DNA from: a candidate division SR1 bacterium
GTDB lineage: Bacteria; Patescibacteriota; Gracilibacteria; Absconditabacterales; Absconditicoccaceae
Direction: 5' to 3'
Length of the DNA stretch: 8,608 nt
Assembly (NCBI GenBank): GCA_007116275.1
Contig: SKIU01000001.1
Location: 1 to 8,608, forward strand
Part shown: positions 1 through 6,801 of the stretch, piece after piece
Layout: the number at the start of each line of letters is the position of its first letter
Numbering within the stretch: position 1 is the first letter of the stretch
Made by a program: the position numbers and the translations under genes
Notes under the pieces: generated by a model
The model's database searches: none
Told to the model about the DNA's origin: nothing
What the model saw: the letters and a program-made list of their open reading frames with translations, nothing else

Positions 1-1299
1 AAAGGAATCTTGTTACATGGACTGCCATGATCTGGTAAGACATTGCTTGCTAGGGCAGTAGCAGGAGAGGCAAATGTACCATTTTTCAGTACTTCTGGTT
101 CTGAGTTTATGGAAATGCTTGTTGGTATGTGAGCAGCAAAAGTTAGGGAATTGTTTAATAAAGCAAAGGCTACATGAAAAGCGATTATTTTTATCGATGA
201 AATAGATGCTATTGGTAAAAAGAGAGGATCTTGACATACTTGATGACATCAAGAACAAGAACAAACATTAAATCAGATACTAACCGAGATGGATGGTTTT
301 GATAATAAGACCAATGTTATTGTTATCGCTGCCACTAATAGACCGGACACATTGGATCCTGCACTTTTGAGAGCAGGAAGATTTGATAGAAAAATAACTG
401 TTTCTCGTCCTACCTATGAAGAGAGAATATTGATTCTTGAGTATTACCTTGCAAAGAAAAAAGTAGCTAAGGATGTTTCTCTAGCTTCATTAGCTAAAAG
501 AACAAGTGGTTTGGTAGGTGCAGATATAGAAAATATTGTTAATGAGGCTGCGCTGAAAGTTGCAAAAGATGGAAGAAAATCTTTGATTGCATTAGATTTT
601 GAATATGCTCTAGAGAAGGTGATTATGTGACCCGAGAAAAAGATAAAGTCTATTTCAGATCAGGAGAAAAAGATTGTTACTTTCCATGAATTATGACATG
701 CTGTTACTGCACATATTCTTCCTCACGCTGATCCAGTCGAGAAAATATCTATTGTTTCTAGGTGACAAGCTTTAGGGGTTACCTGGATGATGCCAACAGA
801 AGATAAATATCTATATTCTAAAGAAAAGTTTCTTGATGATGTAGTGTCATTGTTGTGATGAAGAGCAGCTGAGGAAGTATTCTTTGGTAAGGATGCTATA
901 ACAACTGGTGCATCAAATGACTTCCAGAGGGCGACAAAGATCGTTACTGATATAGTTAGTAAATATGGTATGGATGAAGATGTGGGGACACTTTCTTATA
1001 GTGATGATAGTGAATGATATACGCCATATAAACCTTATAGTGAAAAAACTGCGGAACTATTGGATAGAAAGATACATGATTATATGCGCAATTGTTATAA
1101 AAAATCTCTTGATATCATTAAAAAACACAAAAAACTTATGGAGCGCATGGCTGAAGTATTATTACTCAAAGAGTATCTTACAAAAGAAGAATTTGTACAA
1201 ATAATGGAAGATCCATCTCAAATAGATGCTATTGTTTCCGCTTATGAAGCGACACAGAAAAAAATGCTTGCAGATGCGAAGAAAATCATTAAAAACTAG
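1..1299 (+). CDS. ftsH: ATP-dependent zinc metalloprotease FtsH, 5' truncated by window edge
   Basis: Membrane-anchored AAA+ protease that unfolds and degrades membrane and short-lived cytosolic proteins. The 432 visible codons begin just before Walker A (GLPGSGKT, residues 7-14). They continue with Walker B (IIFIDEID, 62-69), the second region of homology with candidate arginine fingers R127 and R130, the zinc-protease motif HELGH (229-233) and the third zinc ligand D307 in GASNDF. The start codon, the N-terminal transmembrane part and the start of the AAA domain (roughly 180-190 residues by comparison with E. coli FtsH) lie outside the window. Twelve in-frame TGA codons must be read as Gly, including G10 of Walker A, G232 of HELGH and the GG pair of LLGGRAAEE. 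The frame closes at TAG (1297-1299). The next gene starts 30 bases downstream with no terminator between them, so co-transcription is likely. The identification rests on several independent family motifs and is secure. Confidence 0.97.
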
Positions 1300-1324
1300 T
1301 CGTGATATTGTTTATATTCATTAA

Positions 1325-1338
1325 CGATCATGTGATCG
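1325..1338 (+). promoter_or_regulatory. Small hairpin with the ricT start codon in its loop
   Basis: CGATC (1325-1329) and GATCG (1334-1338) form a perfect 5-bp stem around the loop ATGT, which holds the AUG start codon. With no Shine-Dalgarno present, start-codon accessibility could affect translation. The stem is short and may be chance. Confidence 0.25.
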
Positions 1339-2175
1339 ATACATGTACTTGATTGGTACACCCATAAAAACTATCTTGTGGAATCTGTTCCAGATGATAT
1401 TTCAGAAGAAATTGTTCATAAGCAAAAAATAGTCTATCGCATTCCTGAAAAACAGGGAGATGTTTTGTCTGTTGGTGAGGTTTTGTTGCATTCTGTGCAT
1501 ACAGAAAAGACAGTTCCTTTTGAGAAATTATTGGAATGAGAAGATAAAGAGTATTTTGATAAAATGCATGCATATGCACAGGATTTATATCCTGACTTTA
1601 AGAAGACATTTAGGAAAAGTTTTGTGGGTTCTGTACCAGTGGCTGCTAGATTTCATATATATGTCGATCAGGTATATTTCTACTTTTATGCACAAGAAAG
1701 ATATAATTTTGCTGATTATGCAAGAGAACTGAGGCAGAAAATAGGGAAAAATATATTTTTGTATCAAGTATCTCCAAGAGATATGATTAGACTCGCTCCG
1801 TGATTTGAGCATATTATTTGATATAATGGGATATCTTTATGTGAAAGAAGTACCAGAGATTTGCCTGAAGTTACTATGGATGATGTGTTTTTGCAGTGAT
1901 TGGAATGAAGAGATATTGAAAGATTGAAATCCTGGAATGGTAAATTTAAACCTAGTTTAGGATATGAGCTAGAATTGTATAGAGAAGAAAGCAAAAAATA
2001 TCCAAGAAAATGAACGTTTGTTACGGATGCTGATAAATGAATATCATGAACAGTACTCTCATACAATATTATGAACGGTGATGTAAAAATAAAAACAGAA
2101 GATAATAATATATTCTTTTTGCCTTATGCTGATTTGACTGTCAAAAAGAAGAATTCTTCAGTCGATAAGCGTTAA
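1330..2175 (+). CDS. ricT: PSP1-domain protein, RicT/YaaT-like
   Basis: The protein has 281 residues, close to the usual length of B. subtilis RicT (YaaT). In that organism RicT acts with RicA/RicF and RNase Y in mRNA maturation; a similar role here is inference. The PSP1 core runs from about residue 95, with FYFYAQERYNFADYARELR followed by IFLYQVSPRD. A C-terminal strand-rich module (RKGTFVTDADKGISGTVLS, then FFLPYADL) matches the end of the family. The family normally has two Cys-rich motifs of the GPCGRxLCC and GLCGRLMCC type. Here these positions read GYNGISLC (164-171) and WNGKFKPSL (202-210), leaving one cysteine (C171) in the whole protein, so the Fe-S cluster described for the B. subtilis complex is probably absent. 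Nine TGA codons are read as Gly, including codon 2. ATG at 1330 is the first ATG after the ftsH stop; no Shine-Dalgarno is visible. The stop is TAA. The next gene begins 22 bases later. Confidence 0.82.
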
Positions 2176-2197
2176 TATTTAGTTTATTATTGTACAA

Positions 2198-3199
2198 ATG
2201 ACCAGATTGGGTGCTATTTTATGGATTGTTTTGAGTGTGTTGTTATTATTATTTCCCATTGGGATAATAACATACTATATTATAAGATATTTTAAAAAAT
2301 CATCAGAATTTGTCTCTAAAAAAATTGAGGAAATTAAAGAACTTGATAGTATGAAAGATACTATCTTACATGAGACAGATGAAAAACAAGAAAAAGATAG
2401 TTTAAATAAAGATGAATCCTCTGGTTCTGTAGATGTATCTTATAAGAAGGATAAAAAATCAAAGAAAAATATACAAAAAGTGGATAATGCTTCTTCATCT
2501 TCAGATACTGCACAACAAGATAAGACACATACAGAAAAGAAAGTTGCAGATAGTATTATTCAAAAGTTAGAAGTTCCAACTGTTGGTAAGCCTACTTCTA
2601 CTCCTGAACAAGAACAGGTACAAAAAGATATTGAACAGAGACAGAAGAAAATTTTAGAGAAGATTAGATACGAAGCTGTATTATGTAAAGAAAAATGAAA
2701 AATAGATGATTTTGAAAAGAAACTTGTTGAGTGATTGGCTATTGATCCACATAATTTGGAGTTGAATCAAATGCTTGCTGATTTGTACTTTACATTAGGT
2801 AATTATAAGAAATCACTTACTTTATTAAAAAAAATTATTGAGATAGAACCACAAGATCACAAAGCTATTTGGCAAATTGGTGAGATATATCTTTCCAAAT
2901 GAGAGTTTGAAACGGCGGAGTTGTTGATAGAAAAGGCGATAGATATCAAACCATCTAATCCAAAATACCATATTAGTATGGTAGAGATATATTATAATAC
3001 TGATAGAAAGGATTTATCTGTAGATACATTGGAAAAGGTGGTTAAATTAAGACCAGCCAATGTCCCTTATGCTCTTGCTCTTGCTGATTTGTACTTTGAA
3101 TTGGGGGATATGGAAAGCGCTCAAAGATATTACTTTAGAGTATTGGAATATGAACCATCCAATGTTAAAGCAAAAGCTAAATTACAGAAAATAGTATAA
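2198..3199 (+). CDS. Membrane-anchored TPR-repeat protein
   Basis: A 333-residue protein with three parts. Residues about 5-28 form one hydrophobic helix (GAILWIVLSVLLLLFPIGII and following). Positive charges directly after it (RYFKK, SKK) suggest that the rest stays in the cytoplasm. Residues about 30-165 are highly charged and rich in Lys, Glu, Asp and Ser, probably disordered or partly coiled. Residues 187-322 contain four consecutive 34-residue TPR units, each ending in a P-x-[DN]-like turn (IEPQD, IKPSN, LRPAN, YEPSN), preceded by a partial unit. TPR arrays bind protein partners; the partner cannot be told from the sequence. Only three TGA-Gly codons occur (2696, 2732, 2900). ATG at 2198 lies directly before the hydrophobic helix. 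The stop is TAA. The position after ftsH and ricT suggests a shared transcript. I cannot name an ortholog. Confidence 0.88.
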
Positions 3200-3278
3200 T
3201 TTTTGCCCTTTATTTTATAGTGTAAATATATATCGTCTGATAGTATATGATTTTTGATTTATTCTATTTTTAGGTATT

Positions 3279-4085
3279 ATGAAAGCTGTGATTATTGTCG
3301 CATGACTAGGAACAAGAATGTTGCCTATTACTAAAACCATACCCAAAGAACTATTGCCAGTTGGTAAAAAACCAGTTATTCAGTATATTGTGGAGGATTT
3401 AGTCTCTGCTTGAATAGATGATATTGTTATGGTAACGTCTAAGGATAAGGTTGCCTTGGAAAAATATTTTTCTGATGACCCTGATTTGGAGGCTATCTTA
3501 GAGCGTGATGGTAAATTAGACTTATTGGAGTCTATCAATGCACCAAAGAATATGGCTCGTTATACTTTTGTGCATCAAGAAGAAAAGTTGGGTACTGCTC
3601 ACGCTTTGTTGCAGGCTAAGGATATGTTAGATGATGGAGAGCCTTTTATGGTTGTTTTTGGTGATATGGTTTTCCCACCAAAAATGTATGATGGAATGAT
3701 AGAAAAATATAAAGAAAAGTGATCGGGATTTGTGATGGCAGCCAATCATGTAGATCGTGATCAAGTCTATAAGTATGGTGTTATGGATTTGGATGGTGAT
3801 AGGATTACGCGTATTGTAGAAAAACCGAATGTAGAGGAAGCTCCTTCTACATTGATATGGAATGGAGTAGTGCTTTTAAATCATGATGTGTTTTCTTTTG
3901 TAGATAGAGTTATTGCTGATCGTCAGGAAGGTCGTGAGGCATACTTACCTGAAGCAATAGGATTGATGTTGGATCAATATCCTGTATATGTACACGAAGT
4001 TCCTCCTTTTTGGGATATTGGTAACCCTGATTCATTATTGGCTGCAAATGCATTTTTACATCAACATGGAAAGTTATTTTTGTAA
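3279..4085 (+). CDS. galU: UTP-glucose-1-phosphate uridylyltransferase (GalU family)
   Basis: Predicted cytosolic enzyme making UDP-glucose from UTP and glucose 1-phosphate for envelope polysaccharide or glycolipid synthesis. The 268 residues are slightly shorter than typical GalU. The N-terminal nucleotide-binding loop reads AGLGTR (8-13), with G9 encoded by TGA, followed by the signature IPKELLPV with K23. GTAHALLQA matches the GalU region GxGHAVL, and FGDM (127-130) carries the metal-binding Asp (D129). KYGVMD and VEKP (K182) match the sugar-phosphate binding region, and FWDIGNP is near the C-terminus. IPKELLPV and the insert EAILERDGKLDLLESI favour GalU over RmlA-type thymidylyltransferases, although substrate specificity is inferred. 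Three TGA-Gly codons occur. The start has only a weak AGG four bases upstream. The stop is TAA. A 79-base AT-rich gap separates it from the TPR gene; TTGCCC (3203-3208) with TATATA (3227-3232) is a weak promoter candidate there. Confidence 0.88.
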
Positions 4086-4090
4086 TCTTA

Positions 4091-4118
4091 TTGTTTATTG
4101 TCGTAAAATAATTATAGT
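4091..4118 (+). promoter_or_regulatory. Candidate sigma70-type promoter for dnaB
   Basis: TTGTTT (4091-4096) and TATAGT (4113-4118) are separated by 16 bases. Transcription would start near 4125, giving a leader of about 24 nt that is mostly T. The spacing matches the candidate promoters at 5837 and 8446. Confidence 0.5.
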
Positions 4119-4148
4119 AAGTGTTCGTTTATTTTGTTTACTTTTTTT

Positions 4149-5504
4149 ATGGTTAGTCTAGAAGACATCAAACTTCCTCCACACAACCTAGAAGCTGAAA
4201 AATGAGCTTTGTGTGGTGTGTTGTTGGAAAATGAAATAGTGTATGTCTATGATGGGCTTTCTTTGAATGCTGAAGATTTTTATCAAAAAGAACATAAAGA
4301 TATCTATGCGGCTATGCAATCATTATGGTCAGCTCGTAAAACAATAGATGTTGTGACACTTGCAGATCAGTTAGGAAAAGATGGTGTGTTGGATTCATTG
4401 GGTTGAGCTGATTATTTGTATGAGCTATCTACTTTCTTACTATCGGTGTCTAGTTGTGCAGAGTATGCAAAGATTGTTAAGGAAAAAGCAGTTCTAAGAG
4501 GTATATTAAAAGTATCTCAAAATGTTATTGGTGATGTATATGAACAAAGAGATACTCCTGATATATTGGAAACTATAGAAAAGAGAATCTTTGATCTTAC
4601 TCAAATGAAAGTTGGTGATTCATTGCACCATATTAAGGATATTCTTTCTCAGAGAATCGAGGAATATATGGATGTAGTTGATAATCCAGAAAAAGCTGAA
4701 GCTAAGAAGATTCTTAGTCACTATAATGGTATCGATGATATGCTTGGTTGATTTAAGTCTGGAGAGCTTATCATACTTGCTGCCCGTCCAAGTATGGGAA
4801 AAACAGCATTTGCTATCAATGTTTTGACCAATATTGCAGTCAAACAAAAAAAATCTGTTGCTATATTTTCGCTTGAAATGGGTTCAGAGCAGATTGTGGA
4901 TAGAATACTGTCTACGATTGCAGAAGTGCCGATGTATAAAATAACCAAAGGGAATCTAGATTCCGAAGATTTTTCAAAAATTGGTGAAGCTATAGAGGTT
5001 TTGGGAGAAAGTAATATTTATATTGATGATAAATGATCAGCTAATATTACGATGTTGAGATCTAAATTAAGAAGGTTGAAGATAGAAAAATGAGCATTGG
5101 ATATGGTGGTGATTGATTATTTGCAACTTATGCATGGAACCAATTTTGCGTGAAATAGAGTACAAGAAATATCTGAAATATCCAGAAATCTTAAAGAACT
5201 AGCAAGAGAGCTTGAGGTGCCTATTATGGCACTGTCTCAGTTGTCTCGTGCTGTGGAGCAGCGTATCGACAAAAAACCACAGCTCTCAGATCTGAGAGAA
5301 TCAGGGGCGATAGAACAAGATGCTGATTCTGTGCTTATGCTACATAGAGAGGATTATTATGATCCTGATACTGATAGAAAAGGAGCTACTGATGTCTGTA
5401 TTAGAAAAAATAGAAATGGAGCTGTGGGTGAGGTGGAGTTACATTTTCAAGCTAATATCATGAAGTTTATGGACGTTCATACTGATAGTGATAATACGTA
5501 TTAG
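4149..5504 (+). CDS. dnaB: Replicative DNA helicase DnaB
   Basis: Hexameric 5'-3' helicase that unwinds DNA at the replication fork. The 451 residues compare with 471 in E. coli. The N-terminal DnaB domain starts with KLPPHNLEAEKGALCGVLLE. A linker of about 60 residues leads into the RecA-like motor, which has GGFKSGELIILAARPSMGKT with Walker A lysine K218, FSLEMG, and Walker B VVIDYLQLM with D323. It also has the conserved LSQLSRAVEQR, the SDLRESGAIEQDADSVLMLHR block and KNRNGAVG near the end, equivalent to the KxRNGPxG motif. Six TGA codons are read as Gly, including one in the GG just before the Walker A region. ATG at 4149 is directly preceded by seven T residues and has no Shine-Dalgarno. 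The stop is TAG, followed by a terminator-like hairpin at 5523. The gene appears to have its own promoter (4091-4118) in the gap after galU. No intein or frameshift is seen. Confidence 0.97.
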
Positions 5505-5522
5505 TTGTAAGATAAAAGATGC

Positions 5523-5554
5523 AAGTTGTAATCTAACATATTATTACAATTTTT
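5523..5554 (+). terminator. Intrinsic terminator after dnaB
   Basis: TTGTAAT (5526-5532) and ATTACAA (5543-5549) are a perfect 7-bp inverted repeat with a 10-nt loop, followed by five T residues (5550-5554). The stem can extend by AAG pairing with the start of the T run. It lies 18 bases after the dnaB stop. The stem is AT-rich, as expected in this genome. Confidence 0.6.
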
Positions 5555-5561
5555 CCTACTT

Positions 5562-5771
5562 TTGAATAGACTAATCGTGGGGATTTTTTTGATTATTTGA
5601 ATAAGTAGTCGCAATTATTTGTTCCCTAGATCTATCGACTATACTCGAGATGATTTATTAGTATTGCCTGAATTTCCGTGTCTACTACTATTAATTCTTT
5701 GTATATTATACCTATCAAATTGGTCCCGGGCTTTCCGCAATGACGGATGATTTTTAGTTATTATGTCATAA
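5562..5771 (+). CDS. Doubtful small membrane-protein ORF
   Basis: With TGA as Gly, a frame stays open from just after TAA at 5529-5531 to TAA at 5769-5771. Translated from TTG at 5562 it gives 69 residues; GTG at 5577 is another possible start and there is no ATG. The peptide has one hydrophobic stretch near the N-terminus (RLIVGIFLIIGIS) and a second one, LLVLPEFPCLLLLILCILYL, followed by Arg-containing SNWSRAFRND. Two codons are TGA. Against it: non-ATG start, no ribosome site, a terminator just upstream with no evident promoter after it, and CGC, CCG and CGG codons unlike the neighbours. An open frame of this length can arise by chance when only TAA and TAG are stops. I recognise no family; it could also be a gene remnant. 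Confidence 0.2.
5718..5748. repeat. Short GC-rich palindromic island, possible dispersed repeat fragment
   Basis: Around 5724-5747 the AT-rich spacer contains an abrupt GC-rich patch with the palindrome CCCGGG and a small TCCG/CGGA inverted repeat around CAATGA. The words CCCGGG and GCAATGACGG resemble short dispersed intergenic palindromes seen in many bacteria, but only one copy is visible here. It overlaps the doubtful ORF. Confidence 0.2.
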
Positions 5772-5836
5772 ATCTATGATAATGTGCTAACTATTGGTGT
5801 GATAACCGATGTATAGGTGATTTTTGTATTTGGGAC
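5772..5836. other. AT-rich spacer with a weak hairpin
   Basis: Between the doubtful ORF and the RNA promoter I see no gene. ATTGGT (5793-5798) and ACCGAT (5805-5810) can form a 6-bp stem with one G-U pair. A second small hairpin (5761-5782) straddles the ORF end. The T run at 5821-5825 is too far from the stem to be a convincing terminator. Confidence 0.3.
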
Positions 5837-5864
5837 TTGTTTTGTGTATATATACTGCTATAAG
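5837..5864 (+). promoter_or_regulatory. Extended -10 promoter for the RNA gene
   Basis: TTGTTT (5837-5842) and TATAAG (5859-5864) are 16 bases apart. The -10 is preceded by TGC, giving the extended -10 form TGnTATAAG. This predicts a transcript start near 5870-5872, right before an 8-bp 5' hairpin. Confidence 0.6.
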
Positions 5865-5870
5865 GGTGTC

Positions 5871-6126
5871 GTAAACAAAAATATTTGTTTAACAAAACAA
5901 CATGAGATTCTAGTTATTTCCTAGATTCTTACAGGTAAAGTGTAGATCACCCGAATGCAGTTACCGAACTTAGGTTCGGGGACAGGCAATCTTCTTAGAG
6001 GTGCTTATAGTCCAATACAACAAACAGGTAACTATTTGCTTGCTGTATTGGTCCATCAGTATCTAAGGACCACCTGTCTCCGGCCGAAAACCGGAGCGTA
6101 CTGAATGTCAGTTTCGCTCTTTTTTT
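5871..6126 (+). ncRNA. Structured RNA of about 255 nt, family not recognised
   Basis: A promoter, dense base-pairing potential and an intrinsic terminator define a probable RNA unit with no meaningful ORF. Stems in order: UAAACAAA/UUUGUUUA (5872-5879/5884-5891, 4-nt loop); an 11-position stem with one U-U mismatch (5903-5913/5921-5931); CCGAAC/GUUCGG with loop UUAG (5964-5979). Then comes a rod built from GGGGACAGG/CCUGUCUCC (5978-5986/6073-6081), CUUAGA/UCUAAG (5994-5999/6062-6067), CCAAUACA/UGUAUUGG (6012-6019/6044-6051) and an apical stem with loop CUAU. CUCCGG/CCGGAG (6078-6083/6091-6096) and the terminator hairpin follow. I do not see a tRNA-like end with CCA (tmRNA), GAGGAAAGUCC (RNase P RNA), or the SRP RNA core. 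A divergent 6S-like RNA is not excluded. It may be a free ncRNA or a long leader controlling the gene at 6206. Ends are predicted from the promoter and T run. Confidence 0.6.
6094..6126 (+). terminator. Intrinsic terminator of the structured RNA
   Basis: GAGCG (6094-6098) pairs with CGCTC (6115-6119), and inside it ACTGA (6100-6104) pairs with TCAGT (6108-6112) around the loop ATG. Seven T residues follow (6120-6126). Its 5' arm shares GAG (6094-6096) with the preceding CTCCGG/CCGGAG stem, so the two complete stems cannot form together. Confidence 0.75.
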
Positions 6127-6151
6127 ATATTTAAAAAAATGGTTTATTTTA

Positions 6152-6181
6152 TTGTAGATATTGTTATACTTATGTTATGAT
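6152..6181 (+). promoter_or_regulatory. Candidate promoter for the His-rich gene
   Basis: TTGTAG (6152-6157) and TATGAT (6176-6181) are 18 bases apart, with TG (6173-6174) forming an extended -10. TATACT at 6165-6170 with TTTATT (6143-6148) is an alternative. Either would let the gene at 6206 be transcribed independently of the upstream RNA. Confidence 0.35.
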
Positions 6182-6205
6182 CGTTTATGTCATTAATAAT
6201 AGTTT

Positions 6206-6700
6206 ATGGTTAATGCTCTTCATATAGATACTAATTCAGTCTTGTCTGATATGTATGACATATCGATGAGAAATCCTGACACTGAGATGGCTATTGCAGG
6301 ATGATCAAAGACTGTTAGTGATACTACTGTAAACTTGCAATATGTTTTGGAGTACACTTGAGCTCAAAAAGACGCATGAAAAGTTTCTTTGAGTCCAGAT
6401 GCACAACAAGAAACTCATGAAAAGATACAGGCAAAATGATATACCTTGATGGCTCAGTGACATCAACATTTGGAGAAAGAAAATCATGCACATGACTTTA
6501 GTCCTGAAGATGAAAAGGCGATCAAACAACAAAAGCCTCCTGTACATATTCTTAGTTATAAAACCAACAATAATACTGTCAGATTTAAGGCTGTAGATAC
6601 TACTATGCGTCCTGTGCCAATTTATGTACAGGGAACTCGTATGGATATTGCTGAAATATTTGCTGATGGGAAAGTAGAGGAGTATAAAGATGTTAATTAG
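6206..6700 (+). CDS. Hypothetical protein with a His-rich central segment
   Basis: I do not recognise this 164-residue protein. It has no signal peptide, no hydrophobic segment and no cysteine, so it is probably soluble. The first 60 residues are mixed (SDMYDISMRNPDTEMAIAGG). Residues 65-105 are strongly hydrophilic and probably helical, with histidines at 71, 86, 88, 94 and 96 in H-E, HQH and HAH groupings. The last 50 residues alternate in a beta-like way (HILSYKT, VRFKAVD, PVPIYVQG) and end in DIAEIFADGKVEEYKD. The spaced histidines could bind a metal, but that is only a guess. Five TGA codons are read as Gly, all in the first 90 residues. ATG at 6206 is in frame and gives the longest reading; no Shine-Dalgarno precedes it. 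The stop is TAG. The gene follows the structured RNA and its terminator by 79 bases, so it is the only candidate target if that RNA is a cis-acting leader. Confidence 0.75.
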
Positions 6701-6707
6701 TTATATA

Positions 6708-6738
6708 TGTCATTATTTCATAATGATAGATCGTTTTT
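6708..6738 (+). terminator. Weak candidate terminator after the His-rich gene
   Basis: TCATTAT (6710-6716) and ATAATGA (6720-6726) form a perfect 7-bp inverted repeat with loop TTC, extendable by a G-U and a T-A pair. A run of five T residues starts seven bases after the core stem (6734-6738). The AT-only stem and the gap make this weak. Confidence 0.35.
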
Positions 6739-6801
6739 GGGTAGTATTTATTTTCTAGATGTATATATTGTAGTGTAGTTATTTATATTGTATTTTTTCT
6801 T

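Noticed and set aside
13..264. Reverse-strand ORF opposite ftsH
   Set aside because: It lies antisense to the FtsH ATPase domain with its motifs, and its translation is a Ser/Cys/Phe-rich shadow with no recognisable domain.
1460..1732. Frame-2 ORF inside ricT
   Set aside because: The overlapping frame 1 carries the PSP1-domain match; the frame-2 product is a hydrophobic shadow caused by T-rich codons.
1328..2066. Reverse-strand ORFs opposite ricT
   Set aside because: They oppose a continuous family-matching + strand frame, and show no start context or domain of their own.
5791..5825. Hairpin ATTGGT/ACCGAT followed by T run as a terminator
   Set aside because: Ten bases separate the stem from the T run and the stem is weak; the hairpin at 5523-5554 is a better dnaB terminator.
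5871..6126. tmRNA, RNase P RNA or SRP RNA gene
   Set aside because: There is no tRNA-like 3' end with CCA or plausible tag frame, no GAGGAAAGUCC-type core, and no SRP asymmetric loop with AGCAG; a covariance-model search would be decisive.
5505..6205. tRNA gene or CRISPR array in the intergenic stretch
   Set aside because: No cloverleaf with a GTTCRANYC-type T arm is visible, and there are no regularly spaced direct repeats; the ACAGGYAA words are too short and unevenly spaced.
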